Assembly: GCA_002722095.1 (NCBI GenBank)
Contig: PBKG01000003.1
Coordinates: 49,927 to 113,926 of the forward strand
Direction of reading: 5' to 3'
Origin: Rhodospirillaceae bacterium
GTDB taxonomy: Bacteria > Pseudomonadota > Alphaproteobacteria > UBA8366
DNA: 64,000 nt
Shown: one piece after another, positions 36,302 through 45,460 of the stretch
Position numbering within the stretch: position 1 is the stretch's first letter
How the letters are laid out: every line of letters begins with the position of its first letter
Program-made: the position numbers and the translations under genes
The notes under the pieces: model-generated
Database searches by the model: none
What the model saw: the letters and a program-made list of their open reading frames with translations, nothing else
What the model was told of the DNA's origin: nothing

Positions 36302-37042
36302 CTAGTCTGACAGCAAATCGTCAACCCAACCGAGGAAGCCGCCATCAGGCTTGGCTTCTTCGAGCCGACGCCCGCTTCCGTTCGCGGCGGCGGCATCGCG
36401 CCGCGGTCGCGGCGGCAGATATTTATTCGTCGGAGCGCAGTCCATTTCCGGCATCAGGTCATAGCCGCCCCGTTTGTGAACCAGTTTGGAGACTTTGGAA
36501 TTCGGGTCGGCAAAATCACCGAAATGCCGAGCACCCGCAGGGCAGGTCGCGACGCAAGCCGGCACCCGCGTGCCGGGATCGAGATTGTCGTTGTAGATGC
36601 GGTCGATGCAGAGCGTGCATTTTTTCATTACGCCCGCATCATCGTCGAACTCGCGCGCGCCATACGGACAAGCCCAGGAACAGAGCTTGCAGCCAATGCA
36701 TTTCGTTTCGTCGACAAGGACGATTCCGTCCTCGGCCCGCTTATAGGATGCGCCCGTCGGACAAACCGTGACACAAGGCGCATTTTCGCAATGGAGGCAG
36801 GATTTCGGGAAATGTACTGTCCGTTCGCCGACTTCGGTTTTTTCCTCGAAGGTATGGATGCGATTGAACCAAACACCCAACGGATCGTGACCGTAGGGAT
36901 CTCGGTCGGTCATCGGCGCGTGATAGCCGCTCGCGTTCCACTCCTTGCAATTAACCGCACAGGCATGGCACCCAACGCAAATGTCGAGATCGATGACCAA
37001 TCCTAACCGACTCTCGGGGCGTACTTCGGGAAGCGACGTCAT
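36302..37042 (-). CDS. soeB: Four-[4Fe-4S] ferredoxin subunit, probable sulfite dehydrogenase subunit B
   Basis: 246 residues with four clusters of cysteines of the DmsB/NrfC/SoeB type: LDICVGCHACAVNCKEWN, CLHCENAPCVTVCPTGA, CIGCKLCSWACPYGARE and CTLCIDR with VPACVATCPAGARHFG. It moves electrons from the molybdopterin subunit to the membrane anchor. The start codon overlaps the stop of the catalytic subunit (ATGA), a sign of translational coupling. There is no twin-arginine or Sec signal, which agrees with a complex facing the cytoplasm. Confidence 0.85.
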   Translation of the reverse strand: MTSLPEVRPESRLGLVIDLDICVGCHACAVNCKEWNASGYHAPMTDRDPYGHDPLGVWFNRIHTFEEKTEVGERTVHFPKSCLHCENAPCVTVCPTGASYKRAEDGIVLVDETKCIGCKLCSWACPYGAREFDDDAGVMKKCTLCIDRIYNDNLDPGTRVPACVATCPAGARHFGDFADPNSKVSKLVHKRGGYDLMPEMDCAPTNKYLPPRPRRDAAAANGSGRRLEEAKPDGGFLGWVDDLLSD

Positions 37043-39954
37043 CCGTTCCGCCTCGGCTTTTTACTGAAGCTTTCCCCAAAGCGGGAAATATCGACACGCT
37101 CGCTAACTTGCGTTTTGGGACTGAGCGGCGGGAATTGCGGATAGGTCTCCTGACTGCCATTCTGGTCCGCCTTCTCCACGCGGACCCGAAGGTCGTACCA
37201 TGCCGCTTGGCCCGTCACGGGGTCGGAATTCGTAAACCGATACCCGCAAGGTTGTTCCGGCAACAATTCATCGATCAGGTGATTCATCAAAAAACCGGAC
37301 TTGGCCTCGCGCCCGCCGGCTTTAAGGTTCCAGGCTCCCGATCTTTTGCCGATCGCGTTCCAGGTCCAGACCGTTTTTGGATTAACGCCATCCATCAACC
37401 GTACCTGAACCTTGATGCGACCATTTCGGCTGGTCACCCAAACCCATTCGTCATCGGCAAGGTCCATCGATTTCGCTTTCTCACGCGCGATATATAGACG
37501 GTTCTCTCCATGGATCTGGCGTAGCCAAGCATTCTGTGACCCCCACGAATGATACATCGCCATCGGCCGTTGGGTGATCGCGTGCATCGGAAATTCATCG
37601 ACCCCCTCGACGTCGTCTTCAAAGGGCGGGTACCAGATCGGCAAGGGATCGAAATAGCTCTTGATCCTTTCGCGGTGGCCTTCGGGAACGCGTACCGAGC
37701 CATGGCCATTCGCGGCGAGGCGGAATGTCTGCAATTGCTCCGCATAAACTTGAAGAATGATCGGGCTGTCGCTCGCGATGAATCCCATCTCCGCGGCAAA
37801 AGCCAAATAGTCCGCATTTACGTTTTTGTAATACCGCTGGTTGTCAGGCAGTTCGTGACGCCAGAAACATTGATTTTCGATATAACGGCTGAGTTGATCC
37901 GGGTTCGGATCGCCGCAACCGATTTTTGAACCATCCGCACCGCGCCAGCCGGCCAGCATACCGATGCCAGGCTTGCGTTCGTGCAGCACCATATATTCCT
38001 TGTAGCCACCGGGATATTTGGCCGACCCGTCTTCGTTTACCAAGCCTTCCAGGCCGAGACGCGCGCCAATGTCGATCAACACATCCTGGAACGGGCGCAC
38101 GTTGCGGTCCGGCTGCACGACAGGATGACGAATCGAATCCGCCGCGCCGTCCGCATCGCAAATCGGACGATCCAATAGCGAAATGCAATCGTGACGTTCG
38201 AGATAGGTGGTATCGGGAAGGATCAGGTCGGCGTAGGGCACCATCTCCGAGTAGAACGCATCGGAATAAATGATGCGCGGAATTTTATACTCGCCGGTCT
38301 CCTCGTCCTTATCGGTAAGCATTTGGATGGTCCCGGTCGTATTCATCGCCGAGTTCCACGCCATATTGGCCATGTAATAGAAAAGCGTATCGATCTTGAA
38401 AGGATCGCCCTGCCAAGCATTGGTGGTCACCATATGCATCAGCCCATGGGCCGACATGGGGGCGTCCCAGCTGAATGCCTTGTCGATACGCTGCGGTTTG
38501 CCCTCTTCATCTACCAACAGGTCTTCCGGTGACCGCACAAACCCCAAATGTGGTCCGGGCAAGGGCGTGTTGGGACGCACGTCTTCGCGCTTGCCCGTTG
38601 GCTTGGGCAGCGAATCAAGACCTTTGGGATAAGGGGCCTTGTATCGCATGCCGCCGGGCACATCGATGCTCCCGAGGAGAATTTGCAACATGTGAATCGC
38701 ACGGCATGTATGAAAGCCGTTCGAATGCGCCGATATACCCCGCATCGCATGCATGCTGACGGGGCGGCCGACCATCTTTTCATGCTTGCGGCCTACCCAA
38801 TCGACCCAGGGAACGTCGAGTTCGATCTCTTGTTCGAATGCCACTTCGGCGATTTCGGCGGCAAGACGACGAATCGTTTCCGCAGGCACGCCGGTTCTGT
38901 CAGCGACCGAATCGGGAGAATAAGCTTCATCGAGATATCGCTCTGCCAAGATGACGAAAGCCGGTTTCGCTTTCCGCCCGTCGGGGAGCGTGAACACACC
39001 TTTAAGAGCGGGTTTCGTTTCCGGATGGTGGGGTTCTGCAAGGGCCTCTTTAGCGCGGTCCCAGCAAAGCGGATTTCCATCCTCATCGCGGACAAAAAGA
39101 CCATGGTCGGGCGCGTCGGGTTCGTCGATCACCAGCCAGGGCGCATTGGTGTAGCGAACGAGGTAAGGCGCATCCACCTTGCCAGCACGCAACAGTTCGT
39201 GCACGAGCGCAAACACGAAAAGTCCGTCTGCGCCGGGCGTGATACCAATCCATTCATCGGCGATCGCGGAATATCCAGTCCGCACCGGATTGACCGACAC
39301 AAACTTGCCGCCATGGGTTTTAAGATGACCCAGCCCGATCTTAATGGGATTGCTGTCATGGTCCTCGGCAACGCCGAACATCATGAAATAGCGCGTCAGC
39401 TCCCAATCGGGTTCGCCAAACTCCCAGAACGCGCTGCCGATCGTATAGAGCCCCGCAGCGGCCATGTTGACCGAACAAAAACCGCCATGGGCGGCGTAAT
39501 TGGGCGTACCGAACTGCTGCGCCCACCAACTGGTAAGTCCCTGGCTCTGATCGCGGCCAGTGAAGAAGGCGAGCTTACGGGGATCCGTGGCTCGGATATT
39601 GCCGAGCCACTCGGTTGCCGTACCGATCGCTTCCTCCCAATCCACTTCCTCGAATTCGCCGCTGCCACGAGGCCCGACCCGGCGCAATGGATTGGTCAAC
39701 CGTGCCGGCGAATTCAACGTCATGATTCCGGCGGAGCCTTTGCCGCAGAGAACACCTTTATTCACCGGATGATTGGGATTGCCGTCGATATAGCGGACGG
39801 TTCCGTCCTTCATATGAACGCGAATTCCGCACCGACAAGCGCACATATAACAGGTCGTATACCGGATTTCGTCCGATACCGACGGGTTCACGTCGACAAT
39901 ACTATCGGGAACAGGCGAAGCCTTACGTGCGAGGCGACCAAAATGATTCTTCAT
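37039..39954 (-). CDS. soeA: Molybdopterin oxidoreductase, probable sulfite dehydrogenase catalytic subunit A
   Basis: 971 residues. The N-terminal [4Fe-4S] site is C35-x2-C38-x3-C42-x27-C70 (TTCYMCACRCGI and KGVLCGKG). Central blocks AFFTGRDQSQGLTSWWAQQFG and YAAHGGFCSVNMAAAGLYTIG belong to the DMSO-reductase superfamily, and the C-terminal cofactor-binding domain has WVWVTSRNGRIKVQVRL and CGYRFTNSDPVTGQ. There is no twin-arginine signal, so it works in the cytoplasm. Length, gene order A-B-C and the DmsC-type anchor fit SoeABC, which oxidises cytoplasmic sulfite to sulfate. Nearby TauD-like dioxygenases could supply the sulfite. Polysulfide or thiosulfate reductase relatives cannot be fully excluded. 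Confidence 0.75.
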   Translation of the reverse strand: MKNHFGRLARKASPVPDSIVDVNPSVSDEIRYTTCYMCACRCGIRVHMKDGTVRYIDGNPNHPVNKGVLCGKGSAGIMTLNSPARLTNPLRRVGPRGSGEFEEVDWEEAIGTATEWLGNIRATDPRKLAFFTGRDQSQGLTSWWAQQFGTPNYAAHGGFCSVNMAAAGLYTIGSAFWEFGEPDWELTRYFMMFGVAEDHDSNPIKIGLGHLKTHGGKFVSVNPVRTGYSAIADEWIGITPGADGLFVFALVHELLRAGKVDAPYLVRYTNAPWLVIDEPDAPDHGLFVRDEDGNPLCWDRAKEALAEPHHPETKPALKGVFTLPDGRKAKPAFVILAERYLDEAYSPDSVADRTGVPAETIRRLAAEIAEVAFEQEIELDVPWVDWVGRKHEKMVGRPVSMHAMRGISAHSNGFHTCRAIHMLQILLGSIDVPGGMRYKAPYPKGLDSLPKPTGKREDVRPNTPLPGPHLGFVRSPEDLLVDEEGKPQRIDKAFSWDAPMSAHGLMHMVTTNAWQGDPFKIDTLFYYMANMAWNSAMNTTGTIQMLTDKDEETGEYKIPRIIYSDAFYSEMVPYADLILPDTTYLERHDCISLLDRPICDADGAADSIRHPVVQPDRNVRPFQDVLIDIGARLGLEGLVNEDGSAKYPGGYKEYMVLHERKPGIGMLAGWRGADGSKIGCGDPNPDQLSRYIENQCFWRHELPDNQRYYKNVNADYLAFAAEMGFIASDSPIILQVYAEQLQTFRLAANGHGSVRVPEGHRERIKSYFDPLPIWYPPFEDDVEGVDEFPMHAITQRPMAMYHSWGSQNAWLRQIHGENRLYIAREKAKSMDLADDEWVWVTSRNGRIKVQVRLMDGVNPKTVWTWNAIGKRSGAWNLKAGGREAKSGFLMNHLIDELLPEQPCGYRFTNSDPVTGQAAWYDLRVRVEKADQNGSQETYPQFPPLSPKTQVSERVDISRFGESFSKKPRRNG

Positions 39955-40157
39955 TTCACGTCAAACAGTTGACAAATTATCGATTCGGATACACTGACCT
40001 GAAAATTACTTATCGAGAGATCAGCGATCCAAATTTGCCAACGTCGCCTCGCCAATTGGCAATGTGAATCTTTCGCCCGCGCACCCTATTTGCTACCGTA
40101 GGCCCTAGTCAATCCATAACTGGATGGAAAGAAACGACTCTGACGGGAGGTTTTCTA

Positions 40158-41177
40158 ATGAACAAGAACACTTTGATCGTTGTTTTGTTGCTTGCGGTTG
40201 CCGGCCTAGGTGGCTGGATGTATTTGCAACAAGACAAAGGCGGCCAAATGGATGCGGCAGCCGGTAAACAATTCATTGCTATCGGCACCGGCGGACCGAC
40301 CGGCGTCTATTTCGCCACCGGCAACGCGATTTGCCGTTTGGTGGCCAAGGAAGCCGCCGAGGGCCGCAAAAAGGGCCGCAAACACGGTATTCGCTGTTCC
40401 GCGCCGTCCACCGGTGGATCGACCTACAATATTGGCCAGATCGCGGCGGGCGAACTCGATTTCGGCGTTGCCCAGTCCGATTGGCAATATCATGCGGTGA
40501 ATTGCTCGAGCAAAAAGGTCACCTGCTTCAAGAAATTGCGTGCGGTTTTCTCAGTTCATCCCGAGCCGTTCCATATCATCACCGGCAAGGACGCCGGCAT
40601 TTCCGGCTGGGGCGACCTTAAGGGTAAGCGAATCAATATCGGCAATCCCGGCTCCGGCCAGCGCGGCACCATGGAAGTCTTGATGGCTGCCCATGGAACC
40701 AAGACGAGCGACTTCGCCCAAGCAACCGAGTTAACCTCGACCGAGCAGTCTAAAGCGCTCTGCGACGGCAAAATCGACGCCTACGGCTACACTGTTGGCG
40801 TTCCCAATGCCGGCGTCGCCGTGGCAACCGATGGCTGCGGCGCGAAGATTATCAATCTCGCGAGCGACGTAGAGAAGGGTTTAGTCAAAAAGAACCCCTA
40901 CTACGCCTTCGCGACTATTCCGCAAGGCACTTACAAGACCACCGATGCGGACGTCACCACGTTCGGCGTGATGGCAACTTTCGTCACCTCCGCCGATACC
41001 CCGGCAGCGACCGTCTATGAGTTGGTCCGCGCGGTGATGGAGAACATCGAAGATTTCCGTAAATTGCACCCGGCGTTCAAACATCTCGATCCTAAAAAGA
41101 TGATCAAGAACGGACTGTCGGCTCCGCTCCACGACGGTGCGGCGAAATACTACAAGGAAAAAGGCTGGATCAAATAA
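40158..41177 (+). CDS. TRAP transporter solute-binding protein, TAXI family
   Basis: 339 residues with an N-terminal signal anchor (NTLIVVLLLAVAGLGGWMYL). The mature part shows the TAXI motif IGTGGPTGVYFATGNAICRL, STGGSTYNIGQIAAGELDFG and GDLKGKRINIGNPGSGQRGT. It binds the substrate in the periplasm; described TAXI substrates are mainly small carboxylic acids such as glutamate, glutarate-type acids or sulfonates. The permease gene follows after a hairpin. Divergent from soeA across about 200 bases holding several small palindromes. Confidence 0.92.
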   Translation: MNKNTLIVVLLLAVAGLGGWMYLQQDKGGQMDAAAGKQFIAIGTGGPTGVYFATGNAICRLVAKEAAEGRKKGRKHGIRCSAPSTGGSTYNIGQIAAGELDFGVAQSDWQYHAVNCSSKKVTCFKKLRAVFSVHPEPFHIITGKDAGISGWGDLKGKRINIGNPGSGQRGTMEVLMAAHGTKTSDFAQATELTSTEQSKALCDGKIDAYGYTVGVPNAGVAVATDGCGAKIINLASDVEKGLVKKNPYYAFATIPQGTYKTTDADVTTFGVMATFVTSADTPAATVYELVRAVMENIEDFRKLHPAFKHLDPKKMIKNGLSAPLHDGAAKYYKEKGWIK

Positions 41178-41184
41178 TCTGGCT

Positions 41185-41219
41185 ACCGCCCCGATTTCTA
41201 TCGGGGCGGTATTTCTTTG
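41185..41219 (+). terminator. Intercistronic terminator-like hairpin between TRAP binding protein and permease
   Basis: A perfect 12-bp stem (41185-41196 with 41201-41212), a TTCT loop and a TTTCTTT tail. It starts seven bases after the binding-protein stop. Partial termination here would give more binding protein than permease, as is common in such operons. Confidence 0.75.
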
Positions 41220-41266
41220 CAAGTTCTACCGGGTGTCTTTGAACCGTTCGCGGGAGGGTGTGCGCG

Positions 41267-43954
41267 ATGTCGGACAACAATACGGTCAACGATCTCGAAC
41301 TTTCTGAAGATGCCCAGCGCGAGCTGGCCGAAGTCGAATATACCGGCCGCAAAACGGGCCCGATCTTAGGTGGCATCGTAAGCGCCGTTGCTTTCTGCTG
41401 GTCGTTGTTCCAGCTCTGGATCGCTTCCCCACTTCCCTCTGCCCTATGGCTGATCGACGTACAGAAGCGCGGCATTCATCTCGCATTTGCGCTCCTGCTC
41501 TGTTTCCTGATGTTCCCGGTCGCCCGCAAATATGCCACCCGACCGATTCCGTTCTTCGATGTACTCTGCGCAATTGTCGGCTGCCTGTGCGCTCTCTATC
41601 TGTTCTTCGGTTACGAAGGCCTAGTCGCGCGTCAGGGCGTGCTCCTCAACCTCGAACTTGCCGGCCTTACGATCCCGTTTGAGGCTATTTTGGGCGCGAT
41701 CGGCATCGGGTTGTTGCTCGAAGGAACCCGACGCAGCATCGGATTGCCGTTGGTCTTGGTCGCTTCTGTTTTTCTGTTGTTTTCGGTTTTCGGCCAACGG
41801 GTCGAATTGGTAATTTGCGCGGTTGGTCTTGGCTTCGGCGCCGGCGGTTTCTATCTCTCCCAAGTCGGGCGACGCACATTCGGCGGCGTGATGATGGGAG
41901 TCGGATTGGTGATTCTGCTCTATGCTTTCTTGGGCAGCGCACTCGCCGATATCCTTGCTCACAAGGGTGTCTCTTTGACACGATTGATTGGTTACCAATG
42001 GCTAGGGGCCGAAGCGATATTCGGCATTCCAATCGATGTCTCCGTGAGCTTCGTTTTCTTGTTCGTGCTGTTCGGCGCACTATTGGAGCGCGCCGGTGCG
42101 GGACAGTATTTCCTCGATCTGGCCTTTGCCATGGTTGGCAAATATCGCGGCGGGCCAGCCAAGGCGGCAATTTTGGCGTCGGGCATGACCGGTGCTATTT
42201 CGGGCTCCTCGATCGCCAATGTGGTCACCACAGGCACCTTCACCATTCCGGTTATGCGACAAACCGGCATCCCGGCAGTCAAAGCTGGCGCGATCGAAGT
42301 TGCGGCGTCGACCAATGGCCAGATCATGCCACCGATCATGGGTGCGGCCGCCTTCATCATCGCCGAGCTGGTCGGCATCTCCTATTTCGATGTGGTGGTC
42401 GCCGCATTCATACCCGCAGTCGTCAGCTACCTGGCGCTGCTCTATATCTCGCATCTGGAAGCGCTAAAGCTCAACCTGTCCGGGCTATCCGCAGACGCGA
42501 TCCCACATCTCAAACGCACCTTTATCGGTGGCGCCCATTTTATGATCCCAATTGTGGTGCTGATCTATCTCCTGATGATCGAGCGCTGGAGTGCCAGCAG
42601 TGCGGTTTTCTACTCGATCGTTTGGATGATGCTGGTGATGGTATCGGTCAAATTGCTGCCGAAGAAATACGACCGATCGCTATTGGTCGTACCGCTCTCA
42701 ATACCGGTTTTATTTAGCGCACTGCTGCGTTGGGGCATGGGGTTCAAAGCGATCGATGCGACCCTATGGGGCCTCGCGGGCTTCATAGTTGTCATCGCTG
42801 GCCTTTCTTTAGCGTCGGCAAAAGACGGCGAGCCTGTGATCGCGGAACTGAAGCAGGGCCTACTCGATATCTATGACGGTATGGTGACCGGGGCCCGAAA
42901 TATGATCACCATCGGCATTGCGGTCGCAGCGGCGGGTATCATCGTCGGCTCGGTCTCTTCGACTGGGCTCAATAACGCGATGGTCGGCGTCGTCGAAGCG
43001 ATCTCAGGCGGCAATCTCATTATCCTGCTGCTGATGACAGCAATAATGTCATTGATCCTCGGTATGGGACTGCCGACGACAGCCAACTACCTCGTGGTAG
43101 CCTCCTTGCTGGCGGGCGTGCTGGTCGAACTCGGCAGCGCGTCCGGGCTCGTCCTGCCGCTGATTGCGGTCCATCTCTACGTGTTTTATTTCGGCATACT
43201 TGCCGACGATACGCCACCGGTTTGTCTCGCCGCGTTTGCTGCGGCGGCGATCTCGCGGGCGGATCCTATAAAGACCGGCATCCAGGGGTTCACCTACGAT
43301 ATCCGTACCGCGATTCTACCCTTCATGTTCCTGTTCAATCCGGAGCTGCTTTTGATCGGCGTCACCAGTTTCTGGCACGGATTGGTAATTTTCATTGTCG
43401 CCCTCATCGCCATGATGAGCTTCAGCGCCGCAATTCAGGGCTGGATGCTGGTGCGTGCCAACGTCGTAGAACGCGTACTGTTACTGGTGGTGACAATTAT
43501 GTTGTTCCGCCCCGATTTCGTACTCGATCAATTCAGTCCGGCCTGGGCCGATATCGACCTTCGCCAATACGCTGCCGGTTCAGCAAAACTGGAGCGGGAT
43601 CGCAATATGCGAATTCATGTCACCCGCGAAACCGATTATGGAGACCGTTACAAGCTTTACGTAATCCCCGTACCCGCGACAGGTTCAGGCCCAGCCGCCA
43701 TCGGCGCCAAGTTCGAGCCGGTTCCTCCAAATTCCGACGAAGCGAAAAAGGGCGACTATCAGCTTGGCGCGCTATCGTTCACGGGTGCCGCCGGCAAGGT
43801 CGGTCTCAAGCGTGGCGACATTGTCACGGGAGTCAGCGTCGAACAATTGGACCGACCAGCCAAGGAATTTGTCTATCCGGCAGGATTCCTGATACTCGGG
43901 CTCGTGATATTGCTGCAATGGCGACGCCGCGAGAACGAGCAAGAAGCACCCTAG
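41267..43954 (+). CDS. TRAP transporter fused permease (4-TM and 12-TM) with DUF3394 tail
   Basis: 895 residues from ATG 41267, with GGGAGGG upstream; the frame is open to GTG 41258. The small (DctQ-like) and large (DctM-like) membrane subunits are fused, as usual for TAXI systems. GALLERAGAGQYFLDLAFAM and NVVTTGTFTIPVMRQTG are DctM signatures, then MGAAAFIIAELVGISYF and the second transport loop LILGMGLPTTANYLVVASLLA. The last 150 residues are a DUF3394-type region (LFRPDFVLDQFSPAWADIDL and a final transmembrane helix). Uptake is driven by a sodium or proton gradient. Confidence 0.92.
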   Translation: MSDNNTVNDLELSEDAQRELAEVEYTGRKTGPILGGIVSAVAFCWSLFQLWIASPLPSALWLIDVQKRGIHLAFALLLCFLMFPVARKYATRPIPFFDVLCAIVGCLCALYLFFGYEGLVARQGVLLNLELAGLTIPFEAILGAIGIGLLLEGTRRSIGLPLVLVASVFLLFSVFGQRVELVICAVGLGFGAGGFYLSQVGRRTFGGVMMGVGLVILLYAFLGSALADILAHKGVSLTRLIGYQWLGAEAIFGIPIDVSVSFVFLFVLFGALLERAGAGQYFLDLAFAMVGKYRGGPAKAAILASGMTGAISGSSIANVVTTGTFTIPVMRQTGIPAVKAGAIEVAASTNGQIMPPIMGAAAFIIAELVGISYFDVVVAAFIPAVVSYLALLYISHLEALKLNLSGLSADAIPHLKRTFIGGAHFMIPIVVLIYLLMIERWSASSAVFYSIVWMMLVMVSVKLLPKKYDRSLLVVPLSIPVLFSALLRWGMGFKAIDATLWGLAGFIVVIAGLSLASAKDGEPVIAELKQGLLDIYDGMVTGARNMITIGIAVAAAGIIVGSVSSTGLNNAMVGVVEAISGGNLIILLLMTAIMSLILGMGLPTTANYLVVASLLAGVLVELGSASGLVLPLIAVHLYVFYFGILADDTPPVCLAAFAAAAISRADPIKTGIQGFTYDIRTAILPFMFLFNPELLLIGVTSFWHGLVIFIVALIAMMSFSAAIQGWMLVRANVVERVLLLVVTIMLFRPDFVLDQFSPAWADIDLRQYAAGSAKLERDRNMRIHVTRETDYGDRYKLYVIPVPATGSGPAAIGAKFEPVPPNSDEAKKGDYQLGALSFTGAAGKVGLKRGDIVTGVSVEQLDRPAKEFVYPAGFLILGLVILLQWRRRENEQEAP

Positions 43955-44337
43955 CGTTGCTCATCCCCACGCAAGCCGAAATGCCACATTAACGCCATGG
44001 TCGCGCCTTTGACCCGTGGCAAAAACCAAAGCATGAGAACGAGAGTCAATGGAATCCAAAGAATCCAATGGAACCATTCGGGCGGATGATATTTCTGCTC
44101 CACCATTAGCAGGCTCGGTATGATCAAATGGCCCACGATTAGAATGGTAAAATAAGGTGCAATATCGTCGGTGCGAATTCGGCCAAGCGCAACGCCACAG
44201 CCGCCACATTTTTCCACCTGCTTCAAATAAGAACGATAGAGCGGGTGTCTTCCGCAGCACGGACATCGTTTGCGAAATCCAAATAGCAAAGCGCGAAATG
44301 GCCCGCCGGGACGAACATTTAAATCATTCTCTTTCAT
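43951..44337 (-). CDS. DUF983-family zinc-ribbon membrane protein
   Basis: 128 residues from ATG 44337; a longer frame starts at TTG 44403 but exceeds the usual family length. Two CxxC pairs (KRCPCCGRHPLY and EKCGGCG) form a zinc ribbon, followed by two transmembrane helices (TILIVGHLIIPSLLMV and WILWIPLTLVLMLWFLP). The family is common in Alphaproteobacteria and has no established function, though some members lie near cytochrome oxidase genes. Its stop overlaps that of the TRAP permease by four bases, tail to tail. Confidence 0.85.
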   Translation of the reverse strand: MKENDLNVRPGGPFRALLFGFRKRCPCCGRHPLYRSYLKQVEKCGGCGVALGRIRTDDIAPYFTILIVGHLIIPSLLMVEQKYHPPEWFHWILWIPLTLVLMLWFLPRVKGATMALMWHFGLRGDEQR

Positions 44338-44429
44338 AGTTGGGTCATAAGGTGCCACCTCCGCCAACGCAACGAAATCCCATGCGACATTTTTCTCACC
44401 CAAAATCGATATTCATATAAGCTTCCGTC

Positions 44430-44942
44430 ATGCGCACCCTTTACCTTCTCCGTCACGCTAAATCCGATTGGTCGGAAGCTGGCGTCGACGACAAGGACCG
44501 TCCGTTAAATCCGCGCGGCAGGCGGGGGGCGACAGCCATTTCGGAGTATTGCCGGGAACATGACATTTGCCCGTCGCTGATTTTGTGCTCGACCGCTGTG
44601 CGCACCCGGGAAACGCTTTCATTTCTTAAGCCTGCGTTGGACTGCAAGCCGAAAATCGAATTTGAAGACGCGCTATACCTTGCCGGCGCTCATGAAATCG
44701 TTGCTCGTGTTCGAGCGGTCGACAATACCCATCCCACCATAATGGTAATTGGCCACAATCCAGGTATGCATCATGTGGCAAACGATCTGGTCGGGTCCGA
44801 CGAGTGCGGCCAATCGACGGCAATGGCCTCCAAATACCCTACAGCCGCGTTAGCCCAAATTGCTTTCGCAACGGACGACTGGTCTGGCATAGCCAGCGGT
44901 GACGGCTTACTCAAAAGCTACGTCACGCCGAAGATGCTTTAG
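44430..44942 (+). CDS. sixA: SixA-type histidine phosphatase
   Basis: 170 residues of the histidine phosphatase superfamily. The phospho-accepting His9 lies in LYLLRHAKSDW, the basic pocket continues with LNPRGRRGA and STAVRTRETL, and the second catalytic His is in VIGHNPGMHH. This short, cap-less form corresponds to SixA, which removes phosphate from histidine phosphotransfer domains. Some relatives act on phosphoesters instead. It is divergent from the DUF983 gene. Confidence 0.85.
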   Translation: MRTLYLLRHAKSDWSEAGVDDKDRPLNPRGRRGATAISEYCREHDICPSLILCSTAVRTRETLSFLKPALDCKPKIEFEDALYLAGAHEIVARVRAVDNTHPTIMVIGHNPGMHHVANDLVGSDECGQSTAMASKYPTAALAQIAFATDDWSGIASGDGLLKSYVTPKML

Positions 44943-45047
44943 GAAGCGTCCAACAGCGGTTTGGTAAATTTGCAAACAGTAATGCGAAATGGCTGCCTTC
45001 GGTGAGGCCGAAAGTACGCGAATTTTGGAGATGCAATCCGAGCAGCT

Positions 45048-45350
45048 TTACAGTTGCAACAGAAACTCCCGGCGATCCCGGCCACGATACGGGAACTGAT
45101 TTCGGCGACGACAGGGGCCGACATATTGGTTTTTCGAGATGAAGGGGCGCGAACATGAAAGAACCGCCTCAATCTTTTCCTTCAACGCCGACACCGTAAA
45201 CGGCTTCGGCATGATCTCGTTTGCGCCCAGATCCCGCGCGCCGGCGATCACATCGTCGGAAATCATACCGGTGATCACGATCGTCGGCATTTCCGGATCG
45301 GGAGTGAATTGGTCCTTCCGAAGAAAGGTCAAAAAGGCGAAGCCGTCCAT
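45048..45350 (-). pseudogene. Truncated CheY-like response regulator
   Basis: A 100-codon frame beginning MDGFAFLTFLRKDQF corresponds to the middle of a receiver domain. It retains TIVITGMISDDVIAGARDLG, the conserved Lys in MPKPFTV, and the alphaproteobacterial tail RPFISKNQYVGPCRRRNQFP. The first half with the acidic pocket and phospho-accepting Asp is missing, and a stop codon lies six bases before the ATG. It should be inactive as a receiver. It lies between sixA and an aldehyde dehydrogenase gene and may be a deletion scar. Confidence 0.7.
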
Positions 45351-45460
45351 CGGTTAAAACAAATTTTTTGCTGCACTGATGCGCTTTTAGGCTTTTTTGC
45401 CTATTATCGCGTTAGTGAGGCAGTATTTTTTGGTTAAGCCAGACGAATTGGAGATCAGGC

